From Bacteroidota bacterium (GTDB lineage: Bacteria; Bacteroidota; Bacteroidia; Flavobacteriales; Flavobacteriaceae): a DNA stretch of 13,881 nucleotides. The DNA lies in the NCBI GenBank assembly GCA_022601215.1, contig JAHZIZ010000075.1:1-13881 (forward strand), read 5' to 3'. How positions within the stretch are numbered: the stretch's first letter is position 1; each line of letters begins with the position of its first letter. The notes beneath the pieces were generated by a model that saw nothing but the letters and a program-made list of their open reading frames with translations, ran no database searches and was not told the origin of the DNA. Positions 7,336 to 13,881 of this stretch are shown piece by piece. A program made the translations under genes and the position numbers.

Positions 7336-8495
7336 TGACAGCACCACAAATAGAAATACAACTCATTGCCGCAGTCGTTGCTATAGCCTGTGCTATTCCA
7401 GGAGTGTTTTTAGTTCTTAGAAAAATGGCGCTTATTAGTGATGCCATTAGTCATTCTATTTTACCGGGCGTTGTAATTGGTTTTTTTCTGACTCATGATC
7501 TCAACTCTCCATGGTTAATTTTATTAGCCGCAGTGACCGGAGTTATTACGGTAGTATTAGTCGAGGCCATTCAAAAAACTGGTTTGGTTAAGGAGGACAC
7601 CGCTATTGGTTTGGTTTTTCCTGCTTTGTTTAGTATCGGAGTTATTCTCATTGCAAAAAATGCAAACGATGTGCACTTAGATGTGGACGCTGTCTTATTA
7701 GGAGAGCTTGCATTTGCTCCGTTTGATCGCTTGATTATGTCTGGTTTAGACCTTGGGCCAAAATCGCTTTGGGTTATGGGCTGTGTTCTATTGATTACGC
7801 TCACCCTTCTTATATTATTCTTTAAAGAACTAAAGGTATCTACTTTTGATGCAGGCTTATCTTCTGCCTTAGGTATATCTCCAGTGATCATGCATTATGG
7901 ACTTATGAGTATTTCTTCGGTAACCGTAGTGGGTGCCTTTGACGCAGTAGGAGCTATTTTGGTAGTGGCGTTAATGATTGCACCAGCAGCAACCGCTTAT
8001 TTAATCACTTCAAATTTAAAGAAACTACTCGTCCTTTCGATACTTTTTGGAGTGTTCTCTGCATTAGCGGGGTATTGGATGGCTCATCTACTAGACGCTT
8101 CCATTTCTGGCTCTATGACTACAGTGCTGGGGGTTGTTTTTTTACTCGTCTATCTATTTGCTCCCAGAAAAGGACTCATAGCAGTAATGTACCGACAACG
8201 GCAACAACGCACCGAAGTTTCACTGCTCACCTTTCTTCTTCATTTAAACAATCACCAGGAAGAGAACGAGCGTCATATCAATCACCTCAATGAACATATT
8301 AACTGGCAAAAAGTACGATCCAAAACAGTAGTAGACCTCGCATTGAAAAATAACATGATTCTTATTGATAACAATGTAGTATCTCTTACTGAAAAGGGAA
8401 AAGAATTCACGGAATTAGCATTGGAATATATTATAACAAATAAAGACGAAAACATTGAACCTATGAAGGAAGACTTCTTTTTGTTTAGAGGTTAA
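7335..8495 (+). CDS. Metal ABC transporter permease 2 (ABC-3 family) with C-terminal winged-helix-like domain
   Basis: A 386-residue second permease, paralogous to the first. Seen directly: hydrophobic segments over residues 8-278, the ABC-3 signature L33-I-S-D-A-I-S-H-S-I-L-P-G-V-V-I-G-F50, and the helix A-L-M-I-A-P-A-A-T (212-220). After the last membrane segment a basic stretch (Y286-R-Q-R-Q-Q-R292) leads into a cytosolic extension of about 95 residues, with S-K-T-V-V-D-L-A-L-K-N-N (329-340) as a possible recognition helix and N-V-V-S-L-T-E-K-G-K (347-356) as a possible wing. A heterodimer with permease 1 is the likely channel, as in TroC/TroD. The start codon shares its A with the stop codon of permease 1, so the two are translationally coupled. 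Confidence 0.92.
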   Translation: MTAPQIEIQLIAAVVAIACAIPGVFLVLRKMALISDAISHSILPGVVIGFFLTHDLNSPWLILLAAVTGVITVVLVEAIQKTGLVKEDTAIGLVFPALFSIGVILIAKNANDVHLDVDAVLLGELAFAPFDRLIMSGLDLGPKSLWVMGCVLLITLTLLILFFKELKVSTFDAGLSSALGISPVIMHYGLMSISSVTVVGAFDAVGAILVVALMIAPAATAYLITSNLKKLLVLSILFGVFSALAGYWMAHLLDASISGSMTTVLGVVFLLVYLFAPRKGLIAVMYRQRQQRTEVSLLTFLLHLNNHQEENERHINHLNEHINWQKVRSKTVVDLALKNNMILIDNNVVSLTEKGKEFTELALEYIITNKDENIEPMKEDFFLFRG

Positions 8496-8543
8496 CCTAA
8501 ATTTTGGCACGCTTTTTTCCTATATCTTTATAATAACCTAAAT
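8493..8543 (+). repeat. Direct repeat TAACCTAAAT flanking a promoter-like site
   Basis: The 10-mer TAACCTAAAT occurs at 8493-8502 (over the permease 2 stop codon) and again at 8534-8543, 41 bases apart, about four helical turns. The two copies bracket the promoter-like elements of the next gene. The meaning is unknown and chance cannot be excluded in AT-rich DNA. Confidence 0.35.
8503..8530 (+). promoter_or_regulatory. Possible promoter of the small secreted protein gene
   Basis: TTTG (8503-8506) and TATCTTTA (8523-8530) approximate the Bacteroidota elements, with a 16-base spacer and one mismatch in the last base of the -7 box. The ATG at 8553 follows by 22 bases. Readthrough from the permease operon is also possible, since no terminator is visible in between. 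Confidence 0.35.
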
Positions 8544-8552
8544 AAACACATT

Positions 8553-8963
8553 ATGAAAACATGGATACTTATATGTGCAATAGTCGTATCTGGACTTACA
8601 TTCGCCCAAGAGAAGAGTACACAAACACCTCAAATAGGGATGGCAATTCCACTAGGAACCACGATTGAAATAGATGACCTTTTGATAGAATTTGTTGAAG
8701 TTTTAGAAGATTCCCGTTGTCCCAAGGATGTACAATGCGTGTGGGCAGGACAAGCAAAAGTAAAATTATCAGTAACAGAATCTGGAATGGACCCTGAATT
8801 TGTTGAACTTGTATTTGGTTCTCGAGCTAAGGACAGAACCATAAAAAATGACAATTTTTACATTGAAGGTTTGTCACTAACACCTTATCCAACTTCAGAA
8901 ACACAAGGAAAGTTGAAGTACGTTTTATTACTGAAAAAAGCAGTGAAAACGCAAGAAGACTAG
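8553..8963 (+). CDS. Small secreted protein with DSRCPxxVxCVWAG motif, function unknown
   Basis: A 136-residue exported protein. Seen directly: a signal peptide (hydrophobic 4-17, likely cleavage after A18-Q19), a mostly beta-rich remainder, and the compact motif E52-D-S-R-C56-P-K-D-V-Q-C62-V-W-A-G66. The two Cys are the only ones in the mature protein and could form a disulfide or bind a metal. I recognise the motif as recurring in small secreted bacterial proteins of unknown function but know no assigned role. It lies between the Mn/Zn uptake operon and the convergent iron-uptake cluster. Its stop codon overlaps the stop of the opposite-strand gene through the palindrome CTAG (8960-8963). 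Confidence 0.8.
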   Translation: MKTWILICAIVVSGLTFAQEKSTQTPQIGMAIPLGTTIEIDDLLIEFVEVLEDSRCPKDVQCVWAGQAKVKLSVTESGMDPEFVELVFGSRAKDRTIKNDNFYIEGLSLTPYPTSETQGKLKYVLLLKKAVKTQED

Positions 8964-9118
8964 TGGCATCCACAGTCTTTATTACCGCATTTTGTTTTGC
9001 CTCCGTCTAGTGTTCCTAAGGACTTCTGACGTGCTTCAAAAAGGGGGTTCCACACAAACTTCTTGAGTAAGAATCCCAAGGCAATACAGAAAGTAATAAT
9101 AACGAATATCGTTTGCAT
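8960..9118 (-). CDS. FeoB-associated Cys-rich membrane protein
   Basis: A 52-residue protein, short enough to be missed by routine gene finding. Seen directly: one transmembrane helix (about 3-18), a K-K-F-V-W-N-P-L-F segment typical of the family (PF12669-like), and a Cys-rich tail C44-G-N-K-D-C49-G-C51-H52. It begins 50 bases after feoB on the same strand, the usual place for this family. The Cys/His tail probably binds metal or supplies redox chemistry to FeoB; E. coli-type FeoB proteins carry such cysteines at their own C-terminus, and this FeoB does not. The family assignment rests on position, size and tail; the exact function is not known. The stop codon overlaps that of the convergent gene. 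Confidence 0.85.
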   Translation of the reverse strand: MQTIFVIITFCIALGFLLKKFVWNPLFEARQKSLGTLDGGKTKCGNKDCGCH

Positions 9119-9141
9119 AGTATAAAGATAAAAAATCATTG

Positions 9142-9170
9142 AAAGCCTTCAAGTATAGAAGGCTTTTTTT
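9142..9170 (+). terminator. Hairpin terminator between feoB and its small partner gene, plus-strand oriented
   Basis: A perfect 9-bp stem AAAGCCTTC (9142-9150) and GAAGGCTTT (9158-9166) with a 7-base loop, followed by more T on the plus strand. The T-run belongs to the plus strand, so it most clearly ends the 8553-8963 transcript, which would then run antisense through the small Cys-rich gene. On the minus strand the hairpin is followed by CAATGA and is at best a weak attenuator or stability element between feoB and the small gene. Confidence 0.7.
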
Positions 9171-11268
9171 ATTTCAAAAATTGATAGGCCGCCAGTGCAA
9201 CAACATATGCAATAACAGTCATGGCACCTAATTGCCAGAGTGGCCATTTCCAACTATTTGTTTCTTTCCTAACAACGGCTAAGGTGCTCATACATTGCAT
9301 CGCAAAGGCATAGAATAACAGCAATGATATTCCACTAGCGAAATTAAAACGAGGCACTCCCGAAACGGGGTGAACTTCTGCAGCCATTCTGTTTTTTATG
9401 GTCTCCTCTTCTTCACTTCCCACACTATAAATCGTAGCTAAAGTCCCAACAAATACCTCACGCGCAGCGAAGGAACTTACGATAGCAATTCCAATCTTCC
9501 AATCATATCCCAACGGAGCAACTGCGGGTTCAATGGCTTTACCCATTATTCCGATATAAGAATTTTCCAATTTAAAAGAGGCAATTTGAGTTTCAATATC
9601 GTCTTCACTAGTGGTCTTTCCAATATTCTCTTGTCTTACAATTTCCTCGGCATTGTTAAAATCACCGGGCCCATAAGAGGCTAACACCCACAATATGATA
9701 GAGATAGCCAAGATAATTTTTCCGGCCCCTAATACAAAGGATTTCGTTTTTTCAATGACAGTAATGGCCACATTTTTAAACATTGGCACCTTATAATTAG
9801 GCATTTCAATAACGAAAAAGGTCTTGGTTTTTATTCTTAAAACTTTATCTAAAAGGTAGGCTGAAAGTATAGCGGCACCAAAGCCTAGTAAGTACAAGAA
9901 CATTAAAGTAAGCCCTTGTAAGCTAAAAATCCCCAGTACTCGCTCTTCCGGAATTACTAGAGAGATAATAATGAGATATACGGGCAATCGAGCTGAACAG
10001 GTGGTAAAGGGAGTTACTAAAATGGTGATAAGACGCTCCTTCCAATTTTCTATATTTCTAGTTGCCATGATAGCAGGAATGGCGCAAGCTGTCCCTGAAA
10101 CTAATGGCACTACACTTTTTCCAGAGAGTCCGAAACGACGCATGACTCTATCCATTAAGAATACCACACGACTCATATAACCACTCTCTTCCAAAACAGC
10201 TATAAATAGAAATAAAAAGGCAATTTGTGGTATAAAAATTATGATTCCTCCAAGTCCAGAAATAATTCCTTCGGCCAATAAATTTGTGAAATCTCCTTTG
10301 GGGAGTGTATTTTTAGTCCACTCGCTTAAGGAGGCAAAAGACTCGTCGATAAAGTCCATTGGATAACTACTCCAGTCGAAAATAGCTTGAAAAATCAATA
10401 ATAAAATTCCGAAGAAAATTACATAACCCCATACCTTATGCGTTAAGACCCTATCCAATTTACTTCTGAAATCCTTAGCATTTGCTGAATCCACCTGTAA
10501 AGTATCCTTCAAGGTTTCGTTGATAAACTGATATCGTCTTATAGTTTCTTTCTGCTGAAGACGCTTTAGATTACTCTTTGATTCGGTTTTAAATGACGCT
10601 ACGCCTTGAAAAGCGTTCCTATCTAACTTTCCAAAGTTAACGTCTTGTGTAATTACCAACCATAGCTTATATAAGTCTTGATTCGGGAATGTCTTTCGTA
10701 AACGGTCAAAATAATCCGGCGCAATTACTGATGCATCTACACATGGTGCCGTTGAAAGCTGCTTATAATTAGAAATGAGTTCTTTTAACTCATCAAAACC
10801 TTCATTTTTTCTTGAACTAATCAATGCGATTTTGGTCTCTAGACGCTTTTCCATTTCTGGAATTTGGAGAGAGATCGCCTTACGCTTCATTCTATCGGCC
10901 ATATTAATGGCAAGTATGGTAGGGATTCCCAGATCCTTTATTTGGGTGAAAAGCAGTAAATTCCTTTTCAGATTTTCCACATCACAAACCACGATGGCAA
11001 CATCTGGAAAATCCTTATCATTTTTATTAAGTAGGACTTCAATGACAACATTCTCATCAAGAGAAGAAGCATTAAGACTATAGGTTCCAGGTAAATCGAG
11101 AATATGCGCTTTCACACCTCGGTCTAATTTGCAAATCCCTTCTTTACGCTCTACGGTTATTCCAGGATAGTTTCCTACCTTTTGATTTAAGCCTGTTAGT
11201 TGGTTAAAAACAGAAGTTTTCCCAGTATTAGGGTTTCCAATAAGTGCAACATTAAACTGCTTTGCCAT
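9169..11268 (-). CDS. feoB: Ferrous iron transport protein B
   Basis: A 699-residue Fe(II) permease with an N-terminal GTPase domain. Seen directly: G1 G11-N-P-N-T-G-K-T18, G2 Y34-P-G-I-T-V, G3 D58-L-P-G61, G4 N122-M-A-D125 and G5 near S151-S-R153; a linker/helical region to about 275; then the membrane domain with the two gate repeats G392-T-A-C395-A-I-P-A-I and T422-T-C424-S-A-R-L-P-V-Y, plus E360-E-S-G-Y-M-S-R. The protein moves Fe(II) across the inner membrane under GTPase control. It is shorter than E. coli FeoB (773) and has no Cys-rich C-terminus, which the separate small gene downstream may supply. It begins 3 bases after the feoA stop, so the two are coupled. Confidence 0.97.
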   Translation of the reverse strand: MAKQFNVALIGNPNTGKTSVFNQLTGLNQKVGNYPGITVERKEGICKLDRGVKAHILDLPGTYSLNASSLDENVVIEVLLNKNDKDFPDVAIVVCDVENLKRNLLLFTQIKDLGIPTILAINMADRMKRKAISLQIPEMEKRLETKIALISSRKNEGFDELKELISNYKQLSTAPCVDASVIAPDYFDRLRKTFPNQDLYKLWLVITQDVNFGKLDRNAFQGVASFKTESKSNLKRLQQKETIRRYQFINETLKDTLQVDSANAKDFRSKLDRVLTHKVWGYVIFFGILLLIFQAIFDWSSYPMDFIDESFASLSEWTKNTLPKGDFTNLLAEGIISGLGGIIIFIPQIAFLFLFIAVLEESGYMSRVVFLMDRVMRRFGLSGKSVVPLVSGTACAIPAIMATRNIENWKERLITILVTPFTTCSARLPVYLIIISLVIPEERVLGIFSLQGLTLMFLYLLGFGAAILSAYLLDKVLRIKTKTFFVIEMPNYKVPMFKNVAITVIEKTKSFVLGAGKIILAISIILWVLASYGPGDFNNAEEIVRQENIGKTTSEDDIETQIASFKLENSYIGIMGKAIEPAVAPLGYDWKIGIAIVSSFAAREVFVGTLATIYSVGSEEEETIKNRMAAEVHPVSGVPRFNFASGISLLLFYAFAMQCMSTLAVVRKETNSWKWPLWQLGAMTVIAYVVALAAYQFLK

Positions 11269-11271
11269 AGG

Positions 11272-11499
11272 TTAGTTGATCAATTCAATTTCAATTTGAG
11301 AAGCAGTTTCTTTTCGAATGGCTAGATGACTCCCATTAATGTTTAGGTACATGGGGTCTTGAAAAGGAGCTGTTTGCACTAATGCCACCTCGTTACCAGG
11401 TAGGCATCCCATTTCTAATAATTTTAGAGGCACCAGATCGACCGGAAATTCTTTAATAATCGCTCGTTCTCCCTTTTTTAGATGTGCAATAGTGGGCAT
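11272..11499 (-). CDS. feoA: Ferrous iron transport protein A
   Basis: A 75-residue SH3-like FeoA protein that assists FeoB at the cytosolic face. Seen directly: an N-terminal A-H-L-K-K-G-E-R-A segment, the L-L-E-M-G-C-L-P-G-N-E-V region (28-39) that is the core FeoA signature, and the L-A-I-R-K-E-T-A sequence (59-66) near the end. The frame is open to a TTG at 11526, but ATG 11499 gives the normal family length, and the only promoter-like -7 box (11536-11529) would place the transcript start at or past the TTG. It is followed 3 bases later by feoB. Confidence 0.93.
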   Translation of the reverse strand: MPTIAHLKKGERAIIKEFPVDLVPLKLLEMGCLPGNEVALVQTAPFQDPMYLNINGSHLAIRKETASQIEIELIN

Positions 11500-11528
11500 A
11501 TGCTTATTTAGACTGATTTTAAACAATG

Positions 11529-11536
11529 CAAATGTA
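11529..11536 (-). promoter_or_regulatory. Possible -7 box of the feoAB cluster
   Basis: Minus strand TACATTTG matches TAnnTTTG, 29 bases before the feoA ATG. No clear TTTG -33 box is found; TTTTC lies near the expected position. The 64-base gap to the Sco gene leaves room for this promoter, but co-transcription from upstream is also possible. No Fur-box-like dyad was seen. Confidence 0.35.
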
Positions 11537-11563
11537 GGTGAAAAGTTGTTGGCAGAAAAGGAT

Positions 11564-12229
11564 TTATTCCTGTTTTAAGATGTTAATATCCTCCAATAGC
11601 TTGGCAATTTCTTCAGGATTGGTACCGTCATAAATTCCTCGAATACGTTTTTGAGGGTCCACTAAGACAAAATTCTCTGTGTGAATCATCCCATATTGTT
11701 CGTCGTTGGGTAGGTCTTTTACTACCAAATACGATTTACGAGCTAGGTTATAAATCTGTTCTTTATCCCCCGTAACCAAATTCCATTTGTTGTCGTCCAC
11801 GCCTTTTTCTACCGCATATTTTTTGAGTTGAGCAACACTATCTATCTCCGGGGTTACGGTATGCGAGAGTAATAAGATGTCATTGTCATCACTAAGCTCT
11901 TCCTGAATCTGCAGCATATGGTCTGTCATAATAGGGCAAATAGTTTGGCAGGTAGTAAAAAAGAAATCAGCCACATAAATTTTACCATCATAATCTGTAT
12001 GAGTCACCGCTGCACCATTCTGATTGATCAAACTAAAGTCATTAATAGTATGATATTTCTTAACATGCACGAGTGTGCTATCTACCACTTCAGGGTCAAA
12101 TTCTGAAGGTTGCCATACTTTCAATTTAGGAATGGGTTTTAACACATTGTAAATCCCAAAAATGATAATCACAGATAGGATTCCAAGGACCAAGGCAAAA
12201 GGCTTATATTTTGAAAAAAATTGCAGCAT
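11564..12229 (-). CDS. SCO1/SenC-family copper chaperone or thiol protein
   Basis: A 221-residue thioredoxin-fold protein anchored by one N-terminal transmembrane helix (about 10-30) and facing the periplasm. Seen directly: the copper-binding motif C94-Q-T-I-C98 followed by P99, and the third ligand H183 (M-I-H-T-E-N-F), together the full CxxxC...H set of Sco proteins, which deliver copper to the CuA site of cytochrome c oxidase or reduce its cysteines. Length is normal. It precedes feoA by 64 bases on the same strand. No oxidase gene is in the window, so its target here is inferred. The divergent neighbour is the RseP-like protease. Confidence 0.93.
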   Translation of the reverse strand: MLQFFSKYKPFALVLGILSVIIIFGIYNVLKPIPKLKVWQPSEFDPEVVDSTLVHVKKYHTINDFSLINQNGAAVTHTDYDGKIYVADFFFTTCQTICPIMTDHMLQIQEELSDDNDILLLSHTVTPEIDSVAQLKKYAVEKGVDDNKWNLVTGDKEQIYNLARKSYLVVKDLPNDEQYGMIHTENFVLVDPQKRIRGIYDGTNPEEIAKLLEDINILKQE

Positions 12230-12248
12230 TTGTTCTACATAATTTGAA

Positions 12249-12256
12249 CAAAATTA
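12249..12256 (-). promoter_or_regulatory. Possible -7 box of the Sco gene
   Basis: Minus strand TAATTTTG matches TAnnTTTG, 19 bases before the ATG at 12229. No TTTG -33 element is seen at the expected distance. Confidence 0.35.
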
Positions 12257-12353
12257 CTACCTAAAAAAAGATTGGAGTCTATGTAAGCGTTAAAAGTTTT
12301 CTAATACAATAGCGCTTGAATACTATTAATTTTTTTAACCGCCTAGTTTCAGT

Positions 12354-12361
12354 TACTTTTG
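12354..12361 (+). promoter_or_regulatory. -7 box of the site-2 protease gene
   Basis: TACTTTTG matches TAnnTTTG and lies 23 bases before the ATG at 12385. A T-run (12330-12336) is the only -33-like sequence. The position supports the internal ATG and argues against the upstream TTG at 12316. Confidence 0.45.
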
Positions 12362-12384
12362 TCGTTCAATTTTTGAACCTATTT

Positions 12385-13728
12385 ATGGAATTTGTTATAA
12401 AAATATCTCAGTTTTTACTGAGTCTTTCCTTATTAATTGTCTTACATGAATTTGGACATTTTCTTCCAGCTCGTTTATTTAAAACTCGCGTAGAGAAGTT
12501 CTACTTGTTTTTCGATATAAAATATTCTCTCTTCAAGAAGAAGATTGGTGAAACAGTGTATGGTATTGGATGGTTGCCTCTTGGAGGTTATGTGAAGATT
12601 TCTGGAATGATCGATGAGAGCATGGATAAAGAGCAGATGGCCGAACCGCCAAAACCTTGGGAGTTTAGAAGTAAGAAAGCATGGCAACGTCTAATTATCA
12701 TGCTAGGTGGAGTAATTGTGAACTTTATAGTCGCCTTACTTATCTATATTTTTGGTTCTTTTTATTATGGAGATACCGTGATCCCAGTAGATAGCTTAGA
12801 AGATGGCTTTTACATCTCTCATCCTGTACTACAAGAAGCAGGATTACAAACAGGTGATAAGATCATTGCTATTGATGGGGAACAATATGACACCTACACT
12901 CGTATAAGAAAAGGCTTGATAAATAATGGAAATGTGGTTACCGTTAGTAGAAATGGAGTTACACAAAACATTGATTTACCGAAAGACTTTTTGGGAAAAC
13001 TTTCTACTAGTGATTCTCGAGCTCTTTTAGGTCCGAGATTTCCATTTATGGTGGGTTCGGTGCCTGACACCACTTTGAATGCAAAAGCAGGTTTAAAAGA
13101 AGGCGATATTATTACTAAAATCAATAATCAAGAAGTAAAGTTCTATGATCAATTTGAATCTCATTTACTACAATATAAAAATCAGACAATTGCCACTACC
13201 GTGTTGCGCGATGACCAGGAACTTTCCATCGATTTACAGGTAACTGAAGAAGGAAAATTAATGATTTTCCCAGCAGAGAATAAGAGACGCTTTGCCGAAC
13301 TGGGGTATTATGACATCGTAACCAAAAAATACGGATTCTTTGAAAGCTTTGGCGTAGGTGCGACTAAATTTATTGATGAAATTTCCGGCTATGGAAGTCA
13401 GCTTAAAAAAATATTCACGCCAAGTACTGGTGCTTATAAAGGTGTTGGTGGATTTAAAGCCATATTTGATATATTTCCAAACACATGGAGTTGGGAGTCT
13501 TTCTGGAGCATCACTGCGTTTTTATCCATAATGCTAGGTGTCTTAAACCTATTGCCAATTCCAGCTTTAGATGGAGGTCATGTTATGTTTTTACTGTGGG
13601 AAATGATCACAGGACGTAAACCTGGAGACAAATTTATGGAGTATGCGCAGGTTGTTGGATTCTTTTTATTGATTGCGTTACTACTATTTGCGAATGGAAA
13701 TGACATATTTAAGGCCATAACTCGATAA
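12385..13728 (+). CDS. rseP: RIP metalloprotease RseP (M50 site-2 protease)
   Basis: A 447-residue intramembrane zinc protease that, in the family, cleaves anti-sigma factors within the membrane during envelope stress. Seen directly: a first transmembrane helix holding H21-E22-F-G-H25, the zinc site; G64-region W63-L-P-L-G-G-Y-V-K-I-S; two PDZ-like regions (about 135-200 and 225-290); and a C-terminal helix with N388-L-L-P-I-P-A-L-D396-G-G-H, which supplies the third zinc ligand Asp. Length equals E. coli RseP (about 450). The frame is open to a TTG at 12316, but ATG 12385 is the first ATG, lies after the -7 box and gives the usual MEFVIKISQF start. It stands alone, divergent from the Sco gene. 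Its anti-sigma substrate in this organism is not in view. Confidence 0.95.
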   Translation: MEFVIKISQFLLSLSLLIVLHEFGHFLPARLFKTRVEKFYLFFDIKYSLFKKKIGETVYGIGWLPLGGYVKISGMIDESMDKEQMAEPPKPWEFRSKKAWQRLIIMLGGVIVNFIVALLIYIFGSFYYGDTVIPVDSLEDGFYISHPVLQEAGLQTGDKIIAIDGEQYDTYTRIRKGLINNGNVVTVSRNGVTQNIDLPKDFLGKLSTSDSRALLGPRFPFMVGSVPDTTLNAKAGLKEGDIITKINNQEVKFYDQFESHLLQYKNQTIATTVLRDDQELSIDLQVTEEGKLMIFPAENKRRFAELGYYDIVTKKYGFFESFGVGATKFIDEISGYGSQLKKIFTPSTGAYKGVGGFKAIFDIFPNTWSWESFWSITAFLSIMLGVLNLLPIPALDGGHVMFLLWEMITGRKPGDKFMEYAQVVGFFLLIALLLFANGNDIFKAITR

Positions 13729-13745
13729 AAAATGTAAATTTCTTT

Positions 13746-13775
13746 TTTGCTGAGATAAAAAATACTTTATATTTG
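13746..13775 (+). promoter_or_regulatory. Promoter of the tRNA-Asn transcript
   Basis: TTTG (13746-13749), 18-base spacer, TATATTTG (13768-13775): the clearest complete match to the Bacteroidota promoter consensus in the window. Transcription would begin near 13781, about 35 bases before the tRNA. Confidence 0.6.
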
Positions 13776-13816
13776 CATCCGCTAAAGGCAATAGTCTTTA
13801 ATTTTCTATATGAAAT

Positions 13817-13881
13817 TCCTCTTTAGCTCAGTTGGTTAGAGCATCTGACTGTTAATCAGAGGGTCCTTGGTTCGAGCCCAA
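13817..13881 (+). tRNA. tRNA-Asn (GTT), 3' end cut by the window
   Basis: The cloverleaf can be traced: acceptor strand TCCTCTT, then TA, D arm GCTC...GAGC, anticodon stem TCTGA/TCAGA with loop CTGTTAA giving anticodon GTT (13851-13853), variable loop, and T arm CTTGG with loop TTCGAGC. The last T-stem base and the 3' acceptor strand lie beyond the right edge. Confidence 0.95.

Noticed and set aside
7571..7891. 106-codon open frame on the minus strand inside permease 2
   Set aside because: It lies wholly within a clear transporter gene and its translation shows no recognisable domain or membrane pattern; it mirrors the coding bias of the sense strand.
10775..11083. 102-codon open frame on the plus strand opposite the FeoB GTPase domain
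   Set aside because: Fully antisense to a well-conserved gene, with no family features and no promoter-like box at its start.
11500..11526. Longer FeoA from TTG 11526
   Set aside because: It adds nine residues not typical of FeoA and leaves no room for a leader after the candidate promoter.
12316..12384. Longer N-terminus of the site-2 protease from TTG 12316
   Set aside because: The extra 23 residues match no family N-terminus I know and span the -7 box; ATG 12385 gives the usual start and length.
12230..12384. Riboswitch or small RNA in the divergent Sco/site-2 protease gap
   Set aside because: Only 155 bases with promoter-like boxes; no stable stem or known metal-riboswitch core could be recognised by eye.
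1..13881. Mobile element, CRISPR array, phage or recent transfer
   Set aside because: No transposase or integrase motif, no spaced short repeats, no long terminal inverted repeats, and no obvious change in base composition. The tRNA at the right edge could be an integration site, but the sequence beyond it is not visible.

Overview
The window looks like chromosomal DNA of a marine-type Bacteroidota, most likely a Flavobacteriaceae member. The evidence is the AT-rich sequence, promoters of the Bacteroidota form (a TTTG box and a TAnnTTTG box), scarcity of Shine-Dalgarno motifs, and typical flavobacterial families (DjlA-like TerB/J protein, FeoB-associated small Cys-rich protein, YHS-domain secreted protein, RseP-type protease). 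No mobile element, CRISPR array or phage gene was seen; every gene looks intact except those cut by the window edges.

Layout. Bases 1-1597 (minus strand) hold an HD-domain phosphohydrolase cut by the left edge, a PlsC-type acyltransferase translationally coupled to it, and, behind a terminator, a bacilliredoxin (CGC active site). Bases 1779-2991 (plus) hold a membrane-anchored TerB/J-domain co-chaperone and a secreted YHS-domain protein, closed by a terminator. Bases 3100-8495 (plus) form a compact six-gene operon: a DtxR/MntR-family regulator, an outer-membrane beta-barrel, a TroA-like lipoprotein, an ABC ATPase and two ABC-3 permeases, with gaps of 4 bases or fewer. A small secreted protein of unknown function follows (8553-8963). 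On the minus strand from 12229 down to 8960 lie a Sco-family copper chaperone/thioredoxin-like protein, feoA, feoB and a 52-residue Cys-rich FeoB-associated membrane protein that is easily missed. The right end carries an RseP-like site-2 protease (plus) and a tRNA-Asn(GTT) cut by the window edge.

How it fits together. The centre of the window is a metal-homeostasis block. One operon could supply a full cross-envelope route for Mn(II)/Zn(II): barrel in the outer membrane, lipoprotein capture in the periplasm, two permeases plus ATPase in the inner membrane, and a metal-sensing repressor. The convergent cluster supplies Fe(II) import (FeoA/FeoB/Cys-rich partner) and probably copper delivery (Sco). 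The most unusual point is that both permeases carry extra cytosolic C-terminal domains of about 75-95 residues that look like winged helices and share an LTxxG wing signature with the operon's own regulator. A 24-base near-perfect palindrome upstream of the regulator is a candidate operator.
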